Notes: generated by a model from the sequence alone, not told the origin. Positions 14,623-25,551 are shown, numbered from the stretch's first letter. The stretch is DNA of 64,000 nt from Streptomyces tubercidicus (GCF_027497495.1 NZ_CP114205.1:4526001-4590000); one strand, 5' to 3'. Numbers and translations: made by a program.

Positions 14623-16616
14623 CCCTCACCACCACTGCCGTTCTCGTTCCCCTCCTGCCTTTCCTGGGGGCCGCCGCCGGTCTCCTGCTGGGCGGCCGGG
14701 CACCCGGATTCGTCCGGCCGCTGGCCGTGCTGCCGACGCTGGCCGCGGCCGGGCTCGCGGTGACCGTCGCGATCGGACAGGGCGCCGGCCCGGCCACCGA
14801 CATCGCCACGCAGCTCACCCCGACCGGTTCGATCCCGATCGACCTGGCCCTGCACATCGACGGCTTCGCCGCGCTGCTCGCCGTCCTGGTCGGGGTCGTG
14901 GCGTCCTGTGTGCAGCTCTACTCCACCGCCTATCTGCGCGACGATCCGCGCTACCCCTCCTACGCCGCGCTGGTCTCGCTCTTCACCTCCGCGATGCTGC
15001 TGGTCGTCTACACCGGCGACCTGATGCTGCTGCTGGTCGGCTGGGAAGTCATGGGCATCTGCTCCTACTTCCTCGTCGGCCACTACTGGGAGACCGAGGC
15101 CGCCCGCGCCGCCTCCCTCAAGGCCTTCCTCGTCACCAAGCTCGGCGATGTCCCCTTCCTCTTCGGCATCTTCGCGCTGGCCGCCGACGCCGGAACCTTC
15201 CGTATCACCGGCATCCTCGGCACCGTCGCCAACGGCGGCCTGGACCATCCGACGCTGATCGCGCTGCTGCTGCTCGCCGGTGTCGCGGGCAAGTCGGCGC
15301 AGTTCCCGCTGCACACCTGGCTCCCGGACGCGATGGCCGGCCCGACGCCCGTCTCGGCGCTGATCCACGCCGCGACGATGGTGGCGGCCGGTATCTATGT
15401 CGTGGCCCGTCTCCTTCCCGTCTTCGCCGCCTCCGCGGCCGCGCTGGTGGTGATGGGCGTCATGGCCGCCATCACCATGGTCGGTTCCGGTCTGGCCGCG
15501 CTGGCCCAGGACGACATCAAGCGGGTCCTGGCCTATTCGACGGTCGGCCAGCTCGGCTACATGCTCGGCGCACTGGCCGTCGGCGACCGCGGCGCCGCCG
15601 TCTTCCACCTCATCTCGCACGGTGCCTTCAAGGCCCTCCTCTTCCTCGGCGCGGGCGTGATCATCCACGCCGCGGGCACCAACTCACTGGCCGCCATGTC
15701 CCGGATGAGCGGCCTGGCCCGGCGCATCCCGGACGCCTACTGGACCGTCACCGTCGCGCTGCTCGCGCTCGCCGCGATCCCGCCGTTCGCCGGCTTCTTC
15801 TCCAAGGAAGCCGTCCTGGGCGCCGCCGAGCACGCCGCCACCGGTGCGGCGCATGGCATCCCCGGCGCGGCCGGCTGGACCGTCCTGGTCTCCGGACTGC
15901 TCACCGCCCTCCTCACCGCGGCCTATGCCACCCGGCTGTGGCTGCTGGCCTTCAAGGGCACGGGCGTCGAAGTCCCCGACCACGGCCCGCAGCCGGCCGT
16001 CATGAACGCCGTGCTGTGGGTGCTCTTCCTCCCGACCCTCGCGCTCGGCCTCGCCTCCCCTCTGCTGCCCGACTGGTTCGACGGGCGTTCGCTCGCGCCG
16101 ACCCTGACCACCTCCGTCCTGGGCACCGGAATCGCCCTCGTCGGCGGCCTGGTCACCTATGCGGCCTGGCGCCACACCACCGCCCTGGCCGCCCGCACCC
16201 CGATCGGCGCGGTCGTCACCGACCCGGACGCCCCGCCCGGCCTCGCCGAGGAGACGGCCATCGCCACCCACGCCCCGGTCTACGGAAGCGTCGCCGGCGC
16301 CCCGGACCCGGCCGACCCCGGCCGCCTCCTCCTCGGACCGCTGCAGCCGCACGCCGCCGTCGGCTTCCACCTCGACGCCGTCTACTCCGCGCTGTTCGTC
16401 CGGCCCGTACGCGCCGCCGCCACGCTCGTCCGCTTCCTGGACCGCGAGGTCGTCGACACCTACGTCCGCGGTGCCGGCGCCGCGCCCCGCTGGCTGGGTG
16501 CCGCCGTCCGCCGCGCCCAGACCGGGAACGTGCAGACCTACCTCGGCGCACTGCTCGCCGGCTCGCTCGTCCTGGCCGTCGCCGCCGTCCTCGTCGCCAC
16601 GGGCACGGGGGCCTGA
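14619..16616 (+). CDS. nuoL: NADH-quinone oxidoreductase-like subunit L (antiporter-like)
   Basis: 665 residues, the expected size for NuoL. The antiporter module shows WEVMGICSYFLVGHYWE (trans-membrane helix 5 glutamate), KSAQFPLHTWLPDAMAGPTP and SALIHAATMV (lysine and histidine of the pumping channel), and a long C-terminal section for the lateral helix. It is the distal proton pump of the membrane arm. The GTG start overlaps the nuoK stop. A 98-base spacer without a gene separates it from nuoM. Confidence 0.96.
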   Translation: MTLTTTAVLVPLLPFLGAAAGLLLGGRAPGFVRPLAVLPTLAAAGLAVTVAIGQGAGPATDIATQLTPTGSIPIDLALHIDGFAALLAVLVGVVASCVQLYSTAYLRDDPRYPSYAALVSLFTSAMLLVVYTGDLMLLLVGWEVMGICSYFLVGHYWETEAARAASLKAFLVTKLGDVPFLFGIFALAADAGTFRITGILGTVANGGLDHPTLIALLLLAGVAGKSAQFPLHTWLPDAMAGPTPVSALIHAATMVAAGIYVVARLLPVFAASAAALVVMGVMAAITMVGSGLAALAQDDIKRVLAYSTVGQLGYMLGALAVGDRGAAVFHLISHGAFKALLFLGAGVIIHAAGTNSLAAMSRMSGLARRIPDAYWTVTVALLALAAIPPFAGFFSKEAVLGAAEHAATGAAHGIPGAAGWTVLVSGLLTALLTAAYATRLWLLAFKGTGVEVPDHGPQPAVMNAVLWVLFLPTLALGLASPLLPDWFDGRSLAPTLTTSVLGTGIALVGGLVTYAAWRHTTALAARTPIGAVVTDPDAPPGLAEETAIATHAPVYGSVAGAPDPADPGRLLLGPLQPHAAVGFHLDAVYSALFVRPVRAAATLVRFLDREVVDTYVRGAGAAPRWLGAAVRRAQTGNVQTYLGALLAGSLVLAVAAVLVATGTGA

Positions 16617-16714
16617 CCGTGCTGCCAACCCCCGGGGGCCGACCCCCGTACCCCCAGCCGACAGCCTTCGTGGCCTGCCTCGCCGGAGCCGAACCCTTGA
16701 GGAGGGCCTGACCC

Positions 16715-18348
<1,634 letters not shown>

Positions 18349-18349
<1 letters not shown>

Positions 18350-19911
18350 TGAGCTCGATCACCCCCCTGGTCCAGTCCGTCGACTGGGTCGCCCTCGCGC
18401 CGCCCACCCTCACCGCGGCCGTCGCCCTGGTGGTGCTCGTCGCCGACCTCTTCCTCCCGGCGGCCCGTAAGCCGCTGCTGGGCTGGATCTCCACCGCGGG
18501 GCTGGCGGTCTCCGCGCTCCTCCTGCTGCCCCTCCTGGGCGGCGACCGCCGCACCTTCTGCCTGCCCGCCCACCCCGAGGTGTGCAGCTATGTGGCCGAC
18601 CCGTTCGCCCTGGTCATCCAGTTCCTGGTGCTCGGCGGGGCGCTGCTGACCGCGCTGCTGTCCATCGACACCGTCAAGGACCAGGGCCTGCCCGCCGGGG
18701 AGTACTGGTTCCTGCTGCTCTCCTCGGCTGCCGGCGCCGCCCTGCTGCCAGCCTCCCGGGACCTCGCCACCCTCGTCATCGCCCTCGAAGTGGCCTCGCT
18801 GCCCGCCTTCGCCCTCGTGGGGCTGCGGCGCGGCGACCGGCTCTCCTCCGAGGCGGCGCTGAAGTTCTTCCTCTCCTCGGTGGCCGCCACCGCCGTGATG
18901 CTGCTCGGCGTGAGCTTCCTGTACGCCGCCACCGGCAGCCTGCACCTCTCCCGGGTGGCGCACGCCCTCACGGCTCTCCCGGACCCGCGGCTGGCCACTC
19001 TGGCGAGCGCCGGCGTCGCCCTCACCCTGGTCGGCTTCGCCTTCAAGACGGCCGCCGCCCCGTTCCACTTCTGGGTGCCGGACACCTACGTCGGCGCGCC
19101 GCTCCCCATTGCCGGGTACCTCTCCGTGGTCGGCAAGGCGGTCGGTTTCTCCGGCCTGATCCTCGTCACCGTCCAGGGCTTCCCGTCGTACGCGGACGTC
19201 TGGGGCCCGGCGCTGGCCGTCCTCGCCGCCCTCACCATGACCGTCGGCAATGTCGCCGCCCTCCGTCAGGACCCCCGCCGCGCGCACAGCGCCGTACGGC
19301 TGCTCGCCTGGTCGTCGGTCGGCCAGGCCGGCTACCTCCTGGTGCCGATCGCGGCGGCCGGCTACACCAAGGACCCGGCGCACGCCATCGGCTCCACCGT
19401 CGCCTACGCCCTGATGTACGCGGCCGTGAACCTCGGCGCCTTCGCCGTCGCCGCCCTGGTGGCCCGTACGCGCCCCGCCAACCGCATCGCCGACTACCGG
19501 GGCTTGTACGCCCGCCGCCCGCTGGCAGCGCTCGCCCTGGGCTTCTTCCTGCTGTGCCTGGCCGGGCTGCCGCCGGGCATCATCGGCCTGTTCGCCAAGG
19601 TCACGGTCTTCTCCGTGGCCGTCGACGCGGGCCTGGCCTGGCTTGCGGTGATCATGGCGGTCAATGTCGTGATCGCGCTCTACTACTACCTGCAGTGGAC
19701 CACGGTCCTCTTCCGGGGAGCCGGAGCCGGAGCCGGAGCCGAGGCCGACGAGACGGCGCCCGAGGCCGCCCCGGTGGCGGCGCAGCAGCCGCCCCACCAC
19801 CGGATCCCGGCACCCCTCGCCACCGCCATCGGGCTCGCCACCGTCCTCGGCATCGCCCTCTCCGGCGCCCCGCAGCTCGTCCTGCGCTTCGCCTCCGGCG
19901 TGCTGCTCTAA
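18349..19911 (+). CDS. nuoN: NADH-quinone oxidoreductase-like subunit N (antiporter-like)
   Basis: 520 residues with about 14 membrane helices. NuoN features include ALEVASLPAFALVGLRRGD, KTAAAPFHFWVPDTYVGAP and LAWSSVGQAGYLLVP. It is the third antiporter-like pump and the last gene of the operon. The ATG at 18349 was chosen (TGATG with nuoM); a GTG one codon upstream is also possible. A Gly/Ala-rich repeat (GAGAGAGAEADE) interrupts the region before the last helix. No clear terminator follows. Confidence 0.95.
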
Positions 19912-20062
19912 CCCCGGGCCGGGGGCGGCCCCGCACCCTCCAGGGGCCCACAGCGGCCCCCGGCCCACCCGTACGGCGGCAGCCCCCACCGGGCGCGGTC
20001 GGATGCCGCGCCCGGCCCCGCCGCGCGCGCACCGGGGAACCAGGCTCGTTCATCTCGCGTTG

Positions 20063-20086
20063 ACCAGTGAGTAAGGGTCCACTGGT
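20063..20086. promoter_or_regulatory. Inverted repeat upstream of htpX
   Basis: ACCAGTG and CACTGGT (7-bp arms, 10-base spacer) lie 55 bases upstream of the htpX start. A TTGACC hexamer at 20060 overlaps the left arm, which would suit a repressor site on a promoter, but I find no good -10. The rest of 19912-20140 is GC-rich without a gene. Confidence 0.35.
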
Positions 20087-20140
20087 GAGTGGAGCAACGC
20101 AGCACAGGGTTCCCCTGCCGCACCGCTTGGAGGGCGTACC

Positions 20141-21004
20141 GTGCACCGCCGGCACAACGGGCTCAGGACCGCCGTACTCCTCGGGGGACTGTCCGCCCTC
20201 ATCATCGTCATCGGCAGCCTGTTCGGCCGTACGGGCCTGATCATCGCCGTCGTCGTCGCCCTGGGCACCAACGCCTACGCGTACTGGAACAGCGACAAGC
20301 TCGCCCTGCGCGCCATGCGCGCCCGCCCGGTCAGCGAGTTCGAGGCGCCACAGCTCTACCGCATGGTCCGCGAGCTCTCCACGACGGCCCGCCGGCCCAT
20401 GCCGCGCCTGTATATCTCCCCGACCCAGGCGCCCAACGCCTTCGCCACCGGCCGCAACCCCCGCAACGCCGCGGTCTGCTGCACCGACGGCATCCTCCAG
20501 CTGCTCGACGAGCGCGAGCTGCGCGGCGTCATCGGCCATGAGCTGAGCCATGTCTACAACCGCGACATCCTCATCTCCTCCGTCGCGGGCGCCCTGGCCT
20601 CCGTCGTGATGTTCCTCGTCAACTTCGCCTGGCTGATTCCCATAGGCCGCTCCGACGACGACGAGGGCCCCGGCCTCCTGGGCATGCTGCTGATCATGAT
20701 CCTCGGGCCGGTCGCGGCCGGGGTGATCCAGCTCGCCGTCAGCCGCTCCCGCGAGTACCAGGCGGACGCCTCGGGCGCCCAGCTCACGGGCGATCCGCTG
20801 GCCCTGGCCTCGGCCCTGCGCAAGCTGGAGGCCGGCACCCAGCAACTGCCGCTCCCGCCCGAGCCGCGGCTGGAGACCGCCGGCCACATGATGATCGCCA
20901 ACCCGTTCCGGGCGGGCGAGGGCATGTCCCGGCTGTTCTCCACCCACCCCCCGATGCGCGAACGCATCGCCCGTCTGGAACAGATGGCGGGCCGCCGCCC
21001 CTGA
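20141..21004 (+). CDS. htpX: HtpX-like membrane zinc metalloprotease (M48)
   Basis: 287 residues, the usual HtpX length. Two N-terminal membrane helices (about 10-48) are followed by the zinc site HELSH (H133, H137) in VIGHELSHVYNRDIL and the third ligand E205 in SREYQADASGA. Two further hydrophobic segments lie between them (150-170, 178-203). The family degrades damaged or misfolded membrane proteins, with the active site facing the cytoplasm. The GTG at 20141 follows GGAGGG at about -8. An inverted repeat in the upstream region may be an operator. Confidence 0.95.
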   Translation: MHRRHNGLRTAVLLGGLSALIIVIGSLFGRTGLIIAVVVALGTNAYAYWNSDKLALRAMRARPVSEFEAPQLYRMVRELSTTARRPMPRLYISPTQAPNAFATGRNPRNAAVCCTDGILQLLDERELRGVIGHELSHVYNRDILISSVAGALASVVMFLVNFAWLIPIGRSDDDEGPGLLGMLLIMILGPVAAGVIQLAVSRSREYQADASGAQLTGDPLALASALRKLEAGTQQLPLPPEPRLETAGHMMIANPFRAGEGMSRLFSTHPPMRERIARLEQMAGRRP

Positions 21005-21148
21005 CGGACGCGCGGCCGCCCTGACCGACGGCCGCCGCGGTGGCCCCGGCCCGCCGGCCGCCGCATCATGAACGCAACGTTTCACCCGGTCCCGAGCGTC
21101 CCACCCGGCAGTTACGTCGTACGCCGCGCCCGTGGAAGGCTGCTGATC

Positions 21149-21541
21149 ATGAAGTTCATCCTCAACGTCCTCTGGCTGATCCTCAGCGGCTTCTGGCTGG
21201 CGCTCGGCTATGTCGCCGCGGGCATCATCTGCTGCATCCTCATCATCACCATCCCGTTCGGCATCGCGTCCTTCCGGATCGCCGGCTATGCCCTGTGGCC
21301 GTTCGGCCGGACGACGGTGGTGCGCCATGACGCCGGTGCCGGTTCGGCCATCGGCAATGTCATCTGGATCATCTTCGCGGGCTGGTGGCTGGCCCTGGGC
21401 CACATCCTCACCGGCCTCGCCCTGTGCGTGACGATCATCGGCATCCCCTTCGGCATCGCCAACTTCAAGATGATCCCGCTGTCCCTGCTCCCCCTCGGCC
21501 GCGAGATCGTCCCCACCGACGAGCCCTTCGCCGCCCGCTGA
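21149..21541 (+). CDS. YccF-family inner membrane protein
   Basis: 130 residues from the ATG at 21149, which has GGAAGG upstream; an earlier in-frame ATG at 21068 has no comparable site. The protein has two copies of the YccF-type unit, each with a tryptophan-rich helix and an IPFGIA motif (IITIPFGIASFRIAGYALWP and IIGIPFGIANFKMIPLSLLP). Four membrane segments are likely. YccF proteins have no well-established function. A bidirectional terminator separates it from the convergent yajQ. Confidence 0.85.
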   Translation: MKFILNVLWLILSGFWLALGYVAAGIICCILIITIPFGIASFRIAGYALWPFGRTTVVRHDAGAGSAIGNVIWIIFAGWWLALGHILTGLALCVTIIGIPFGIANFKMIPLSLLPLGREIVPTDEPFAAR

Positions 21542-21630
21542 CCGCCCGCCCCGCCCGGCCCCTCGCCCTCCTGCCCGTACGAGCCCCCGAGGGGACCGGG
21601 CCGGCTCGTTCCGCCGCCCGAGACACCGGT

Positions 21631-21658
21631 GGGGCGGCACGCCGAAGCGCGCCGCCCC
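21631..21658. terminator. Bidirectional hairpin between yccF-like gene and yajQ
   Basis: GGGGCGGC and GCCGCCCC form an 8-bp stem with a 12-base loop, placed between two convergent genes. There is no T-run, as is common in streptomycetes. Confidence 0.6.
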
Positions 21659-21685
21659 ATCCCGTGGCACCCGAAAACCGGGCTC

Positions 21686-22174
21686 CTACCGGTAGTTCAC
21701 GAACTGCAGCGCGAAGTCCAGGTCCTTGCCCTTCAGTAGCTGCTGCACCGCCTGCAGGTCGTCCCGGCTCTTGGAGCTGACCCGCAGCTCGTCGCCCTGC
21801 ACCTGCGCCTTGACGCCCTTCGGGCCCTCGTCGCGGATGATCTTGGCGACCTTCTTCGCGTTGTCCTGCGAGATCCCCTCCTCGATCGAGGCGAAGATCT
21901 TGTACTCCTTGCCCGAGGCCTGCGGCTCGCCGGCGTCCAGCGCCTTGAGGGAGATCCCGCGCTTGACCAGCTTGGACTGGAAGATGTCGAGTACGGCCTT
22001 CACCCGCTCCTCGGCGTTGGCCCGCATCTCGATCTTCTCGCCCGACCACTCGATCGACGCGCCCACGCCCTTGAAGTCGTAGCGCTGCGAGATCTCCTTG
22101 GCGGCCTGGTTGAGGGCGTTGTCGACCTCCTGCCGCTCTACCTTCGAGACGATGTCGAAACTGGAGTCGGCCAT
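21686..22174 (-). CDS. yajQ: YajQ-family nucleotide-binding protein
   Basis: 162 residues, full length for the family. It starts MADSSFDIVSKVERQEVDNA and ends DFALQFVNYR, both typical, and keeps SQRYDFKGVGASIEW and the KVSSKSRDDLQ-like RVSSKSRDDLQAVQQLL. YajQ proteins have two ferredoxin-like folds; a Xanthomonas member binds cyclic di-GMP, and others are described as nucleotide-binding. Cytoplasmic. It is single and convergent with the YccF-family gene; whether the streptomycete protein binds cyclic di-GMP cannot be read from sequence. Confidence 0.95.
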   Translation of the reverse strand: MADSSFDIVSKVERQEVDNALNQAAKEISQRYDFKGVGASIEWSGEKIEMRANAEERVKAVLDIFQSKLVKRGISLKALDAGEPQASGKEYKIFASIEEGISQDNAKKVAKIIRDEGPKGVKAQVQGDELRVSSKSRDDLQAVQQLLKGKDLDFALQFVNYR

Positions 22175-22364
22175 GTTGAGTTGGCTCCTCGTACGTAGAT
22201 CCGTCAGGGGTGCGGCCCGTCCCCGGACCGCCTGCCAAGCCTAGCCACCCGGCCAAGATCCAGCGCTCCCGAATCGAGTGGCGAACCACCCCCAGCCATC
22301 GGGTATGGTTTACGTCGTTGCCACGGAGCACCGCCCCCAAGCGGGTCTCCCGGCAGCAATCCCT

Positions 22365-22446
22365 GGCGGTGTGCCCGAGCGGCCAAAGGGAGCAGACTGT
22401 AAATCTGCCGGCTCAGCCTTCCCAGGTTCGAATCCTGGCGCCGCCA
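22365..22446 (+). tRNA. tRNA-Tyr (GTA)
   Basis: Acceptor GGCGGTG pairs with CGCCGCC; the anticodon stem GCAGA/TCTGC encloses loop CTGTAAA, giving anticodon GTA. The long variable arm expected of tRNA-Tyr and the GGTTCGAATCC T-arm are present. CCA is not encoded; the gene is followed directly by a strong terminator. Confidence 0.96.
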
Positions 22447-22454
22447 CAGGAATC

Positions 22455-22497
22455 AAAGGGCCCCTGGTCTGCGGAAATCGCAGACCAGGGGCCCTTT
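22455..22497 (+). terminator. Strong terminator after tRNA-Tyr
   Basis: A perfect 19-bp stem (AAAGGGCCCCTGGTCTGCG and its complement) closes a GAAAT loop and ends in TTTG. It is the most stable-looking hairpin of this part of the window and lies 9 bases after the tRNA. Confidence 0.9.
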
Positions 22498-22637
22498 GTC
22501 ATGCGCTCTCACCCGCCGTTCGCCCGCCGGACCAAGATCGTTAGGGTGATCATCGCCCGGCTGGCTGACGCGCACGCGCCAAAGCGCCAGGCCGCGGCCT
22601 CTGCCTGTGTCCCCCCACCTTTCCTAGGGAGAAGACT

Positions 22638-23030
22638 GTGCGATCACGTGCACGCACCCGGATCCTGACCCTGGCCGGCACCGTCGCCCTCGCCACCCTC
22701 ACCGCCGCACCGGCGGCACACGCCGCCGCCTCGGGCTGCACGCACAACTGGAGCGGCCCGCAGATCTGCATCGAGACCACCGGCGAGAGCGGCCACACCT
22801 ACCCCGGCACGATCACCGCCACCTGGACCAACCCGCCCGGGAACCGCAGCAAGGCGACGGTCTACATCACGAACTGGGCCGCCGGCACCCACAAGATGAC
22901 CGCCAAGCGGCACGGTGACGAGATCAAGGGCAGCTGGACCCCGCAGGGCAACCCCTTCATGGCGGGCGAGCTCTGCGCCCGCTTCAAGGGCTCCAGCGCC
23001 AAGGCCTGCGTCGACCTGATCAACCGCTGA
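22638..23030 (+). CDS. Small secreted four-cysteine protein of unknown function
   Basis: 130 residues. A Sec signal peptide is clear: RSRARTR charged start, LTLAGTVALATLTAAP core, and a likely AHA cleavage site near residue 29. The mature protein of about 100 residues has C34, C44, C113 and C124, which could form two disulfides, and is rich in Thr, Trp and Gly, suggesting a beta-sheet fold. I do not recognise a family. The GTG at 22638 follows TAGGGAGAAG. It is a single gene between tRNA-Tyr and the minus-strand oxidoreductase, with its own upstream region (a TAGGGT hexamer at about 22542). Confidence 0.75.
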   Translation: MRSRARTRILTLAGTVALATLTAAPAAHAAASGCTHNWSGPQICIETTGESGHTYPGTITATWTNPPGNRSKATVYITNWAAGTHKMTAKRHGDEIKGSWTPQGNPFMAGELCARFKGSSAKACVDLINR

Positions 23031-23175
23031 CGCTCCCTCTCCGTACGGCTCCCCGCGCAGCACAGGGGCGGGGAGCCGCCCCGGTCCGTCAGCTCTCCAC
23101 GGACCGCCCGCCGCCCCCCGAAGCAGCTGCGCGGCAGCCCCCGGCCGCAGTAGCCGCCCGCCCCGCGGACGCCCC

Positions 23176-23838
23176 TCAGCCCCCAGCCACTCCCCGCACC
23201 GCTTCCCCCACCGGCACCTCCCCGCCGATCAGCTCCAGCGTCCGGCCGATGGTGCCCGGCTCGTCGAGCAGCTCCACCAGGACGGCGGCCACATCGTCCC
23301 GGGACACCTCGCTGCGGCCGGTCGCCTCGGCCAGCGCCACCAGGCCCGTTCCGGGGTCGTCGGTCAGCCGGCCGGGCCGCAGGATCGTCCAGTCCAGCCC
23401 GGCGCGGGCCCGTACGTCCGTGTCGGCGGCACCCTTCGCCCGCAGATACGCGGCGAAGACCGGGTCGGTGCCCTCGGGGGGCTCACGGTCCGCGCCCATG
23501 GACGAGACGACGAGGAAGCGCCGTACCCCGGCCGCCTCGGCCGCGTCCGCGAAGACCGCCGCCGCACCGCGGTCCACCGTGTCCTTGCGTTCGATGCCAC
23601 TGCCCGGCCCGGCGCCCGCCGCGAAGACGGCCGCGTCGGCGCCCTCCATGTGCCGGGCGACATCCTCCACCGACGCCGACTCCAGGTCGCAGACCACCGG
23701 TTCGGCTCCCGCGGCCAGCAGATCACCGGCCTGTTCCGGCCGCCGGATGATGCCCGCGACCTCGTCCCCGCGCTTGGCGAGCAACCGCTCCAGCCGCAGC
23801 GCGATCTGACCATGTCCACCTGCGATGACAATGCGCAT
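23176..23838 (-). CDS. NAD(P)-binding Rossmann protein (atypical SDR, NmrA/YwnB-like)
   Basis: 220 residues from the ATG at 23838, where MRIVIAGGHGQIALRLERLL gives the dinucleotide-binding GxxGxxG-type turn at the very start. Other marks are VVCDLESAS, AVFAAGAGPGSG, LVVSSMGAD and YLRAKGAAD, where the usual YxxxK active site is Y-L-R-A-K. This group includes sugar-epimerase-like and redox-sensing proteins; substrate cannot be inferred. An upstream start at 23985 would add an arginine-rich leader and is rejected. It lies 76 bases downstream of the amidohydrolase gene on the same strand and may be cotranscribed. Confidence 0.85.
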   Translation of the reverse strand: MRIVIAGGHGQIALRLERLLAKRGDEVAGIIRRPEQAGDLLAAGAEPVVCDLESASVEDVARHMEGADAAVFAAGAGPGSGIERKDTVDRGAAAVFADAAEAAGVRRFLVVSSMGADREPPEGTDPVFAAYLRAKGAADTDVRARAGLDWTILRPGRLTDDPGTGLVALAEATGRSEVSRDDVAAVLVELLDEPGTIGRTLELIGGEVPVGEAVRGVAGG

Positions 23839-23914
23839 GATCCCGACCGTACGCCGTAGCCCAGCCGGGAAGCGCGGGACCGGCCGGGGCGCAGCGCCTT
23901 CTCCCCGCCGCGGC

Positions 23915-25177
23915 TCAGCGCTGCGACTGCCGCGGCAGCTCCAGCGCCACCTCCGCCGCCGAGTCGCAGTACTCCCGCACCGCACTGGTCCGGGCGACCA
24001 CCCGCCCGCGGTGAATCACGATCCGGCTGTACGCGAGCGAGAGCACCCCGGCGATCCGCTCGCCCCGTACGGCCAGCAGCTCCGCGGGGAAACCCGCCTC
24101 GACCCGCACCTCCGGCAGCCCCAGGGTCGCCCGCGCCGCCGAACTCACGCTCTCGTAGGCCGCCTCCGGCGTGGCCTCCCCCAGAGAGGCCAGCAGATAC
24201 GCCGCCTCCAACGGGTCCCCGCGCCCCACCGGATTCGCCACGTCCCGCAGCGCCCCGCTGCCCGCCGCCACCTGCACACCGGCCGCCCGCAGCAGCCGTA
24301 CGGGCGCCGGCCGCGACACCCGCGAGCCGTACCGCTCCAGACCCGTACAGTCGCCCTGCGGCAGACACACGACGCCGACCCCGGCGGCCGCCAACTGCTC
24401 GGCGACCCGCGCCGCCACACTCCGCGGCATCCGCGCCATCCCGGCGCACGGCCCGAGGGCGACACCCGGCCGCAGCCCGCCCGACATCGCGGCGAACCGC
24501 GCCAGCCGCGCCGGATCGTCCCCGTCGGTGTGCAGATCCACCGGACAGCCGTGCTCTCCGGCCAGCTCCAGCACCGTCTCCACGTACCCGGCCGGATCGG
24601 GATCGAGGTCCGGGCAGCCGCCGATCACCGAGGCGCCCATCTTCACCGCGTCCCGCAGCATCGCCACCCCGTCCGCCCCGGCCACCCCGGTCAGCACCCG
24701 CGGCACCGCGACCGCCGCCAGATCGGCCAGCCCGCGCAGCGACCGCCGGGCCTGCAACACCGCCTCCAGCGAGCGCAGCCCTTGTACGTCACCGATCCTG
24801 ACGTGGCTGCGGGAGGCGGTGGCACCGTGCCCCAGCTGCAGCAGCGCGGCCTCCGTCGTCCGGCGCTGGACGTCCTCGGGCGAACTGGAGGCGGGGCCGT
24901 CGGAGTCGGCGGTCAGCGCGGTGTCGCAGTGCGCATGGGGTTCGGCGGGGGCGGGGAGCAGGAGGTAGCCGGCGAGGTCGACGCGGGCGCCCTGCGGGGC
25001 GAGGCTGCCGGCCGTCCCCACGGCCTCGATGCGTCCGCCGCCGAGCCGTACGTCCACCGTCCGCCCGTCGGCGAGCCGGGCGCCGCACAGCACCAGCGCA
25101 CCGCTCTCCGGCCTGGCGAACCGGCCCGGCCCGCCGGGCTTTCCCGGCTGCGGCTGCGGCGAACTGCTGTCGGACAT
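23915..25177 (-). CDS. Cytosine deaminase-like amidohydrolase with altered active site
   Basis: 420 residues from the ATG at 25177, which has GAGGAG at about -6. The order of motifs follows bacterial cytosine deaminase (CodA): PAEPHAHCDTALTAD keeps the HxH metal pair, and VDLHTDGDDPARLARF aligns with VDVHCDEID of CodA. By eye, however, the catalytic glutamate (HCDE) is glycine (HTDG), the SHTTAM histidine region reads GPCAGM, and the metal aspartate of GHDD is replaced in GSGALRD, while RDVANPVGRGDPL keeps the DPWYPLG-like turn. It is therefore either a different enzyme or a non-catalytic member. Cytoplasmic; substrate unknown. Confidence 0.75.
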   Translation of the reverse strand: MSDSSSPQPQPGKPGGPGRFARPESGALVLCGARLADGRTVDVRLGGGRIEAVGTAGSLAPQGARVDLAGYLLLPAPAEPHAHCDTALTADSDGPASSSPEDVQRRTTEAALLQLGHGATASRSHVRIGDVQGLRSLEAVLQARRSLRGLADLAAVAVPRVLTGVAGADGVAMLRDAVKMGASVIGGCPDLDPDPAGYVETVLELAGEHGCPVDLHTDGDDPARLARFAAMSGGLRPGVALGPCAGMARMPRSVAARVAEQLAAAGVGVVCLPQGDCTGLERYGSRVSRPAPVRLLRAAGVQVAAGSGALRDVANPVGRGDPLEAAYLLASLGEATPEAAYESVSSAARATLGLPEVRVEAGFPAELLAVRGERIAGVLSLAYSRIVIHRGRVVARTSAVREYCDSAAEVALELPRQSQR

Positions 25178-25318
25178 CGCGCTCCTCGAAGCCACCGGCG
25201 TGCAAGATCACGCAGCGTTCTTCCGAGCCTAGGCCGCGGCCGGGAGAGCTTCCCGCAGGCGCGAAATAGTCGTACCGGTGTGGTGCGCGAGGCCCTTGGG
25301 GCACGGCCCGGATACGGA

Positions 25319-25348
25319 TTTCACGTTTGGCGGCGGGCCGTGTAATGT
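25319..25348 (+). promoter_or_regulatory. Candidate promoter of tRNA-Thr
   Basis: TTTCAC, 18 bases, then TAATGT; the -10 ends 11 bases before the tRNA. The -10 is good, the -35 poor. Confidence 0.35.
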
Positions 25349-25359
25349 CTTCATCGCTC

Positions 25360-25432
25360 GCCCCAATAGCTCAGTCGGCAGAGCGTCTCCATGGTAAGGA
25401 GAAGGTCTACGGTTCGATTCCGTATTGGGGCT
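25360..25432 (+). tRNA. tRNA-Thr (GGT)
   Basis: Acceptor GCCCCAA pairs with TTGGGGC. The anticodon stem TCTCC/GGAGA encloses loop ATGGTAA, giving GGT. The T-arm contains GGTTCGATTCC. First of two tRNA genes 46 bases apart, followed by rpmG. Confidence 0.96.
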
Positions 25433-25478
25433 CTGATGTGTGAGGTTCCCGCCTTCGGGCGGGGTCCCCTCGCATCAC

Positions 25479-25551
25479 AGCGGTGTAGCTCAGTCGGTAG
25501 AGCAAGCGGCTCATAATCGCTGTGTCACCGGTTCAAGTCCGGTCACCGCTA
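25479..25551 (+). tRNA. tRNA-Met (CAT), elongator
   Basis: Acceptor AGCGGTG pairs with CACCGCT. The anticodon stem AGCGG/TCGCT encloses loop CTCATAA (anticodon CAT). The A1:T72 pair and absence of the initiator's three G:C anticodon-stem pairs mark it as elongator rather than initiator. Confidence 0.95.

Noticed and set aside
22365..22497. tRNA-Tyr and its 3' inverted repeat as an attachment site
   Set aside because: The repeat is a perfect hairpin terminator; there is no integrase and no second copy of the tRNA 3' end.
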